This document shows positions 33,382-38,193 of a stretch of 38,193 bases of DNA, piece after piece. Position numbers and translations under genes: made by a program. The stretch comes from DAOUTY01 sp964453665. GTDB taxonomy: Bacteria; Chloroflexota; Dehalococcoidia; SZUA-161. The stretch lies in the NCBI GenBank assembly GCA_964453665.1, contig CAYVQT010000033.1, positions 1 through 38,193 on the forward strand, written 5' to 3'. Every line of letters starts with the position of its first letter. Position 1 is the stretch's first letter. The notes under the pieces were generated by a model. The model was not told where the DNA came from and made no database searches. It saw nothing but the letters and a program-made list of their open reading frames with translations.

Positions 33382-34428
33382 ATGAAAACCGCAAGTAATA
33401 GGTACAAACTCAACCGGCTATTCATTATTGGAGCTGGTGCTTCAAGATCCTCTTCGACTGATAAAAATAAGGCTCCTCTCGACAAAGAGTTTTGTGAGGA
33501 AATTTATGACTTAGATATTTCTCGTCCTACTTGGGTCCCACAATCGAGGGGTGTTGTCTGTGGTAAATGGAGTTATCCCACTTCATTCTATGAAATGGGA
33601 TTAGAAGAAGCTGTACTAAGACAGATGAGTCATTTTGAGTTTCTAGATGCTATTCATCCAAGGCGTCGCTCTATATCTGTTGGTGGCTCAGATTATCTTA
33701 ACCATGTAGCACATTTGATAACATTCGTACTACGTAGAGCAAAAGAAAACTCTGGTAAGTTATATGAAAAATTCACCTCCAACTTATTTAGATCAGATAG
33801 AATCTCCAGAATTAAGGATAGGATCATTACTTTTAACTATGATGACCTATTGGACAGATACCTAGTTAATAAATTCCCAATACAAGAGGTATATTTTGAC
33901 CGAATTAAGAAATATCGGTACGACTCATATCGCCGCCCTGAAAGGTTTGAACACCCTTTACTAATTAAACTTCATGGTTCTGTTAATTGGCGATGTAATA
34001 CAAAAGATTTCAAAAGAATAATTGACAATAAGTATAGGTCTAAAACAAGAGACGATTTCATTGACATTTGGTTCTCAGAAAAGGGATGTCCTTCCCCATC
34101 CGACAGTGTTTCGCCATTCATCATTCCACCTCTCCCTACCAAACCTATAACTGAATTTGGTATTTTCAAATTTTTATGGACAAAAGCTTACGAGTATTTA
34201 CATGAAGCTGAAGAGATAATTATATGTGGATACTCTTTACCAAGTACTGATCAATTGGCCTACTCAATGTTCTCTAATTTCGTTAATAGGTCAATAAAGA
34301 AAGTTACTATCGTGGATATCGACACTCAAGTTCTTGGCAAATGGAGAAAACTCTTAGATAGGAACAATATTGAAATAGAAGAATGGGCTTGGGTATCAGA
34401 TTTTTGGGATTACGTAGATAGAATGTAG
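33382..34428 (+). CDS. SIR2-like NAD-binding protein, probable defence effector
   Basis: A 348-aa protein with SIR2-like motifs in order: 'LFIIGAGAS' (NAD-binding loop, 13-21), 'ITFNYDDLLDRYL' (Asn ~152), 'LIKLHGSVNW' (His ~198) and 'IIICGYSLPSTDQ' (~278-291). The Asn and His used for NAD hydrolysis by SIR2 effectors such as ThsA are both present, so NADase activity is a fair inference. A middle helical segment (~60-145) may be an insert. There are no zinc cysteines as in protein deacetylases. It starts 40 bp after the ATPase gene and is A+T-rich like it, so the two form one unit. AGGGGA is very close to the ATG. Confidence 0.85.
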   Translation: MKTASNRYKLNRLFIIGAGASRSSSTDKNKAPLDKEFCEEIYDLDISRPTWVPQSRGVVCGKWSYPTSFYEMGLEEAVLRQMSHFEFLDAIHPRRRSISVGGSDYLNHVAHLITFVLRRAKENSGKLYEKFTSNLFRSDRISRIKDRIITFNYDDLLDRYLVNKFPIQEVYFDRIKKYRYDSYRRPERFEHPLLIKLHGSVNWRCNTKDFKRIIDNKYRSKTRDDFIDIWFSEKGCPSPSDSVSPFIIPPLPTKPITEFGIFKFLWTKAYEYLHEAEEIIICGYSLPSTDQLAYSMFSNFVNRSIKKVTIVDIDTQVLGKWRKLLDRNNIEIEEWAWVSDFWDYVDRM

Positions 34429-34512
34429 CTTACTATTCTATTCAGCTAATACTTTTGCTAAACTCTGGCTGGGGGTAAAAGCCATTTCTATAAGGTCAGG
34501 AAGGGGTTCAAA

Positions 34513-34662
34513 ATGGGGAAAAGAGATTATAGACATAGAGAGGCTAAGAAGACCAAGAAAGGGGCTAAGAAGCCGTCAGTCTCCGAACTGTTGCCCACTC
34601 CTGCCACCGTTGAGGTGATAAAGAAGAAGGGGAAAGAGAAGAGCGCTGAGGAAGAAGAGTAG
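34513..34662 (+). CDS. Small Lys/Glu-rich protein of 49 aa
   Basis: A short frame with a strong Shine-Dalgarno (GGAAGGGG) upstream. It begins MGKRDYRHREAKKTKKGAKK and ends in KEKSAEEEE, with a short hydrophobic middle 'VSELLPTPATVEVI'. It is very basic in the first half and acidic at the end, so probably disordered and possibly nucleic acid-binding. I have an impression of similar small proteins in Chloroflexota but cannot name a family. It is the first gene to the right of the A+T-rich island. Confidence 0.6.
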   Translation: MGKRDYRHREAKKTKKGAKKPSVSELLPTPATVEVIKKKGKEKSAEEEE

Positions 34663-34714
34663 CTCAATAGCGGCTTATCGGCGACTGTACGAAGCGGACA
34701 AGCTGCGAGGGAGG

Positions 34715-35605
34715 GTGGAGCAAGCCCTGGCGTTACTGGAGGATTGCCATCTCTGCCCCCGGGGCTGTGGGGTTAACCGCCTGGAGGGGGAGGTGGGGAA
34801 GTGCCGCACCGGAAGGCAAGCGCTGGTCTCGAGCTTCGGGCCACATTTTGGAGAGGAAGCGCCACTGGTTGGGAGTGGCGGTTCGGGAACTATATTTTTT
34901 GCTTACTGCAACCTCAGGTGCTGTTTCTGCCAGAACTACACTATCAGTCAAATGGGCGAAGGTAGTGTTGTAACCGGTGAGGAGCTGGCGGGGATGATGC
35001 TCTCTCTTGAGCGGAGAGGTTGCCATAATATTAATTTCGTTAGCCCGACTCACGTTGTGCCACAGATTCTTGAGGCACTCGAGATCGCGGCAGAAGCAGG
35101 TCTTTCTGTTCCCCTGGTATACAACAGCGGGGGTTACGATTCGGTGGAGACCCTCAAGCTTCTCGATGGGGTTGTCGATGTCTATATGCCCGATATGAAA
35201 TACTCTGGTGAGGAAACCGCTCAGCGTTTCTCTGGCATAGAGGACTACTCGAAAACGAATCGAGCAGCGGTTAAGGAGATGCATTGCCAGGTGGGGGATT
35301 TGGAGTTGGATGATTGTGGTGTCGCCACCCGCGGTCTGCTGGTGCGCCATCTTGTCCTGCCCCACGGGCTGGCGGGTACCCCTGACATTTGCGGCTTTCT
35401 GAGTCGGGAGGTCTCGCCGGATACTTATCTCAATGTGATGGCACAGTATCATCCATGCTACAAGGCGTTCGATGTCCCTGAACTGGCGCGTTCTCTGTCT
35501 GGCGAGGAGTTCAATGAGGCGGTAAGAATTGCCCGGCACTACGGCCTTCACCGTCTGGATCGAGTCGAGTTACGCTCCTTCGCAAAGATTCCCAGAGTTT
35601 TTTAA
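34715..35605 (+). CDS. Radical SAM protein, PflA-like
   Basis: A radical SAM protein related to pyruvate formate-lyase activating enzymes and the AmmeMemoRadiSam-associated family. The SAM cluster motif is 'YCNLRCCFCQN' (CxxxCxxC). An extra Cys set lies at the N-terminus, 'CHLCPRGCGVNR' with 'GKC'. Further features are 'YNSGGYDSVETL', 'YMPDMKYS' and 'PCYKAFD'. GTG 34715 gives 296 aa, but the open frame continues upstream and reads 'AYRRLYEADKLRGR', which looks like the normal family start; no ATG/GTG/TTG was found there, so the true start is uncertain. The substrate is unknown. Confidence 0.85.
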   Translation: MEQALALLEDCHLCPRGCGVNRLEGEVGKCRTGRQALVSSFGPHFGEEAPLVGSGGSGTIFFAYCNLRCCFCQNYTISQMGEGSVVTGEELAGMMLSLERRGCHNINFVSPTHVVPQILEALEIAAEAGLSVPLVYNSGGYDSVETLKLLDGVVDVYMPDMKYSGEETAQRFSGIEDYSKTNRAAVKEMHCQVGDLELDDCGVATRGLLVRHLVLPHGLAGTPDICGFLSREVSPDTYLNVMAQYHPCYKAFDVPELARSLSGEEFNEAVRIARHYGLHRLDRVELRSFAKIPRVF

Positions 35606-35626
35606 CGTATCCAAGGAGATAGTAGA

Positions 35627-35911
35627 ATGCCTGAGACTGCAGCTTTCCGGGCTGTCGTATATGGTCGTGTCCAGGGTGTCAATTTCCGTCTCTTTGTTGT
35701 GCGATGTGCCAGGGCGCTGGAACTGGAAGGCTATGTACGGAATATGTCTAATGGGAGCGAGCTTGAGGTCTATGCGGAAGGCGGGAAGAAACAGCTCGAC
35801 GAGTTGCTCGACGATATCTATCGCGGTCCTTCTCGTGCTAGAGTGGACCAGGTGGATGTGAGTTGGTCAGAGTACAGTGGCGACTTCAGAGGTTTTCAGG
35901 TTCTGAGTTAG
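35627..35911 (+). CDS. acyP: Acylphosphatase
   Basis: A 94-aa small enzyme hydrolysing carboxyl-phosphate bonds such as acetyl phosphate. The phosphate loop is 'YGRVQGVNFRLF' (catalytic Arg) and the catalytic Asn is in 'GYVRNMSNGSELEV'. It follows the radical SAM gene by 21 bp and AAGGAG precedes the ATG. Its 3' end overlaps the opposing gene by 26 bp. Confidence 0.93.
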   Translation: MPETAAFRAVVYGRVQGVNFRLFVVRCARALELEGYVRNMSNGSELEVYAEGGKKQLDELLDDIYRGPSRARVDQVDVSWSEYSGDFRGFQVLS

Positions 35912-36332
35912 CCTCCTCCACATCTGTTGAGATGGTAGGCCTCAATCCATAGTAGCTGTCGTCGTCGATAATTCGTTTTAATTTGGATATGGAGAGGTCT
36001 CTCGATCCAACGGTGTCGGTCAACAGTTGTTGCAGTCTGTCTTGTATCTGTGCCAGAGTGAGAGGCTTGTTTCCGTTGGCGAGAAAGAGGCGAAAGACCA
36101 TCTCGAGTAAAGGCGTGTTTGGACTGAAAAACCCCTCCCATTTGGAGCAGCACTGCTTTATGGTGTTCAGCAGGGCGGTTTCCGACTTCGGTATTTTCTT
36201 TTTTTGAGACGAGGGGCATAAGCGGCTTGTGGCGAGCAGTGAAAAGGAACGCCCCTGCTCATGGTACCAGTTCAAATCAATGCAATACCTGCATTGTGCC
36301 TCGCCGTTATCCCTATCGTTCTCCATCGTCAT
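35886..36332 (-). CDS. Hypothetical Cys-containing protein, possible winged helix
   Basis: A 148-aa protein that I do not recognise. The N-terminus has 'CRYCIDLNWY' followed by 'SRLCPSSQKKK', a possible metal site with three cysteines. The rest is helical: 'LLEMVFRLFLANGNKPLTLA' and 'QIQDRLQQLL' then 'LSISKLKRIIDDD' could be a winged helix-turn-helix, suggesting a regulator, but this is a loose reading. GGGAGG lies upstream of the ATG. It overlaps the DUF362 gene by 20 bp, so it belongs to the moeA-mobB-DUF362 transcript. Confidence 0.65.
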   Translation of the reverse strand: MTMENDRDNGEAQCRYCIDLNWYHEQGRSFSLLATSRLCPSSQKKKIPKSETALLNTIKQCCSKWEGFFSPNTPLLEMVFRLFLANGNKPLTLAQIQDRLQQLLTDTVGSRDLSISKLKRIIDDDSYYGLRPTISTDVEEANSEPENL

Positions 36333-37068
36333 TATTTGACCTCCCCTTTTCAGCTTTAGCTTCCTCGATTAAGCGAAGATATCCTGTTGTTACCCCCCCG
36401 GCCTGTGAAGCCTCGCAGTCCACATCGTAGGGGGAACCGACGAAGATCTCGCCATAGTCCTCGATATTTCCCCGGCAGGGGTCGTCAGTACTCGTTAGTT
36501 TCTTACGACCATCCACTATCCCCAGGTCGAAAGGCAGTGTGAAGTACAGGTCGGCGGCCATATTGTCTATATCCGGATGTGGCACGACTCCGCTCAGGAT
36601 TTTCATCTCGCGCCGATACTTGGCGGCGGGCAGCAAGCCCAGAAGGTTCTTGATGCTAAAATCACCTTCTCCTGCTACTACCTTGAATGGGGCGATAGTT
36701 ATTAAAAAATCGCAGGATAATATCACGTTGGGCACCCAGAATGTGGGTATGGCGAATGGCCTGGGCAGAGGGTTTTCCACTGCTACGGGGACGCACTGGT
36801 CGACGTCGAGCAGCAATGTGTGTGGAAAATCATAGCCAAGTTCTCGATAAATCGAGTGCATCGTTTCGATGCCAGCGCTCCTTTCGAGCAGAATGATGTC
36901 GGCGCTGCTGATCCTCCTGATACCGGCAATGACTGCCATTACTGTCTCGCGGCTGGTAGTTGCGGGATGAGGCTGTGAGCAGCAGGCGTTGGGCTTAATT
37001 AGAACACGGCGGGCGAATGCAATCGCCCTCGGCGGTTCGAAGACAAAATCGGCTGCCTTAAAAACCAT
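36313..37068 (-). CDS. DUF362 family protein
   Basis: A 251-aa protein with the DUF362 pattern: 'RRVLIKPNACCSQPHPATTS' near the N-terminus, a central 'DFLITIAPFKV' and 'SIKNLLGLLP', and 'PFDLGIVDGRKKL'. DUF362 proteins often carry a ferredoxin domain; none is present here. The function is unknown. The ATG overlaps the mobB stop by one base (TAATG), so translation is coupled, and a role linked to molybdenum enzymes or metal centres is an inference from that. Confidence 0.8.
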   Translation of the reverse strand: MVFKAADFVFEPPRAIAFARRVLIKPNACCSQPHPATTSRETVMAVIAGIRRISSADIILLERSAGIETMHSIYRELGYDFPHTLLLDVDQCVPVAVENPLPRPFAIPTFWVPNVILSCDFLITIAPFKVVAGEGDFSIKNLLGLLPAAKYRREMKILSGVVPHPDIDNMAADLYFTLPFDLGIVDGRKKLTSTDDPCRGNIEDYGEIFVGSPYDVDCEASQAGGVTTGYLRLIEEAKAEKGRSNNDDGER

Positions 37069-37721
37069 TATCCGTTTTTCTTCCTGACTGAGATATCAAT
37101 TCCAGTAGCTTGCGGAATTCTCTTCAGCGATGAGACCATGCCAAACAATATATTGCTGAAGAGGCCATGTACAAAGTCATTCAGCGGAACCGGCTGCCCG
37201 TTGACGAAGAGAGAAACGGTCTGCCTCTCGTCTTTTCTGAGATGTCGTTTTTCGATGAGATCGACCAGTCCCGGCGCATCGTCTGCGGCGTATTGAGGAA
37301 CATCGTGCTCCAGTTCTTCGTCGGTGACTACGGCCAGAAGCTCATCCCTCTCGCATATCAGGTCTTTTCCAGATTCTTTGCGGTGGACCTCGATCTTGGT
37401 TGCTTTATCCTGCTTGAATCCCTCAGCTAGTATGATGTTGAAATCCGGGCCGATTAACCGGGACAGCTCAGCCAGGGTGCTATCGTGGTCAACCTTCCTT
37501 ATAAAGGCGAACTTGTGTGGCGAGCTGATAACCACGGCATCGCTTCCTGCCCGGGCGTGCTGCCAGGAGTCTTTTCCCTCCAGGTCAAGGTCGATGTCGT
37601 GGGCGCTGTGCTTGACTGTGGCTACCCGGTAGCCTCGGCTTTTAAGTTCCGCCACTAATTTACTTATGACATATGTCTTGCCTACCCCACTCTTGCCAAC
37701 GATACATATTATTGGAATCAT
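37068..37721 (-). CDS. mobB: Molybdopterin-guanine dinucleotide biosynthesis protein B
   Basis: A P-loop GTPase that assists attachment of GMP to molybdopterin, giving the MGD form used by formate dehydrogenase. The start at 37721 gives MIPIICIVGKSGVGKT (Walker A GKSGVGKT); a TTG five codons upstream is less likely. 'VATVKHSAHDIDLDLEGKDS' and 'HARAGSDAVVISSP' follow and 'NIILAEGFK' is the Walker B-like strand. At 217 aa it is somewhat longer than the ~170-aa core, and the C-terminal ~55 residues ('VSLFVNGQPVPLNDF') form an added segment also seen in some other MobB proteins. Confidence 0.92.
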   Translation of the reverse strand: MIPIICIVGKSGVGKTYVISKLVAELKSRGYRVATVKHSAHDIDLDLEGKDSWQHARAGSDAVVISSPHKFAFIRKVDHDSTLAELSRLIGPDFNIILAEGFKQDKATKIEVHRKESGKDLICERDELLAVVTDEELEHDVPQYAADDAPGLVDLIEKRHLRKDERQTVSLFVNGQPVPLNDFVHGLFSNILFGMVSSLKRIPQATGIDISVRKKNG

Positions 37722-37748
37722 CTCCGTCTCTCCCAATCGCCTCTTCGA

Positions 37749-38193
37749 CTAGATGTCCACGTTCCAATCAAGCATCTGAACCACAACTGTGTCTCCCACG
37801 GAGACGCCGGGGGCATCTTCGGGGATAATCATAAGCCCGTTGGCTTGGGACATCGAGGTCAGGATTCCCGAGCCCTGAGCCCCCACGATACGGGCGTGGT
37901 ATTCTCCATTCTGCTCGCTTACATTCACTCTGGCGAAAATGCGACGTCCATCTGTATTCCTGACAGGGCTTTCGCACCTGGCGTGGATTGTAGCCTTTCT
38001 CAGGTCCTTTCTACCCAGCATTTTGAGGATGGCTGGCCGGGCAAACTGCTCGAAGGTGATCATTGAGCTTACCGGATTTCCGGGTAGTCCCAGGTGCGGG
38101 ACAATCCTTTTCCCGACTCGCAGTTGCCCGAAAGCCAACGGCTTGCCCGGCTTCATGCGTACTGTCCAGAAGGTCACCTCTCCGTGCTTGGCG
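37749..38193 (-). CDS. moeA: Molybdopterin molybdenumtransferase MoeA, C-terminal part
   Basis: A partial gene running off the window edge; the frame stays open to 38193 ('AKHGEVTFWTV'). It contains 'VRMKPGKPLAFG', 'LGLPGNPVSSMITFEQFARP' and then the beta-rich C-terminal domain IV ('GAQGSGILTSMSQANGLMIIPED'). MoeA inserts molybdate into molybdopterin. It is 27 bp upstream of mobB on the same strand. Confidence 0.92.
   Translation of the reverse strand, partial: AKHGEVTFWTVRMKPGKPLAFGQLRVGKRIVPHLGLPGNPVSSMITFEQFARPAILKMLGRKDLRKATIHARCESPVRNTDGRRIFARVNVSEQNGEYHARIVGAQGSGILTSMSQANGLMIIPEDAPGVSVGDTVVVQMLDWNVDI

Larger units (their letters stand above)
31440..34480 (+). other. Putative horizontally acquired defence island
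   Basis: Boundaries are approximate. Base composition is visibly richer in A+T than the flanking tgt and radical SAM genes, codons favour A/T in third positions, and the two genes have defence-type domains. No transposase, integrase or clear flanking direct repeats were seen. The island separates tgt from the 49-aa gene. Confidence 0.6.

Noticed and set aside
31731..34428. Gabija or Thoeris system
   Set aside because: There is no UvrD-like helicase next to the ATPase-TOPRIM gene for Gabija, and no TIR-domain ThsB gene next to the SIR2 gene for Thoeris.
1..38193. tRNA, rRNA genes or CRISPR arrays
   Set aside because: I saw no cloverleaf with a T-arm consensus, no rRNA motifs and no regularly spaced direct repeats on either strand when reading the gaps.

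Overview
The window looks like a chromosomal segment of an anaerobic or facultatively anaerobic bacterium of moderate to high G+C. Protein style and gene order (a Tat-exported FdnGHI-type formate dehydrogenase, alaS-ruvX-aroE, a fused AroK-AroB, lone small Lys/Glu-rich ORFs, many multi-PAS kinases) remind me of uncultured Chloroflexota, perhaps Dehalococcoidia. That assignment is an impression from reading, not a computed placement. No rRNA, tRNA, CRISPR array or complete insertion sequence was seen.

Region 1 (1-9.2 kb, minus strand): a formate-oxidation cluster reads fdnG-fdnH-fdnI-fdhE-fdhD-tatA-tatA/B-tatC. FdnG carries a twin-arginine signal and an in-frame UGA that is almost certainly selenocysteine, with a SECIS-like hairpin directly after it. 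The cluster thus encodes the enzyme, its maturation factors and its own export machine. Its leader contains a terminator-like hairpin just before the ribosome binding site. At the other end of the window (36.3-38.2 kb) moeA, mobB and a DUF362 gene supply the molybdenum cofactor side of the same biology.

Region 2 (9.2-14.5 kb, minus): a tiny 53-aa protein, a BldC/MerR-like helix-turn-helix protein, and a giant 1540-aa protein with eight PAS domains, a histidine kinase core, a receiver and an OmpR-type DNA-binding domain in one chain. It is closed by a very strong terminator hairpin.

Region 3 (14.8-31.4 kb): housekeeping genes, mostly plus strand. comM and otsB run toward a converging otsA with overlapping 3' ends. 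Then come alaS-ruvX-aroE, a PIN-type toxin-antitoxin pair placed inside the aromatic pathway cluster, and a tightly packed run aroC - TIM-barrel protein - aroKB - clc - ctaB - tgt. Paired-hairpin repeats sit in the gaps around ruvX and aroE, and one is related to a copy near the left end of the window.

Region 4 (31.4-34.5 kb): an A+T-rich island unlike its surroundings. It encodes an ABC/OLD-type ATPase with a TOPRIM nuclease domain followed by a SIR2-like NAD-binding protein, behind a promoter whose spacer is a perfect palindrome. This is the best candidate for an undescribed system, most likely a two-gene anti-phage module.

Region 5 (34.5-36.3 kb): a 49-aa charged protein, a radical SAM protein and acylphosphatase on plus, overlapping an unknown Cys-containing protein on minus.
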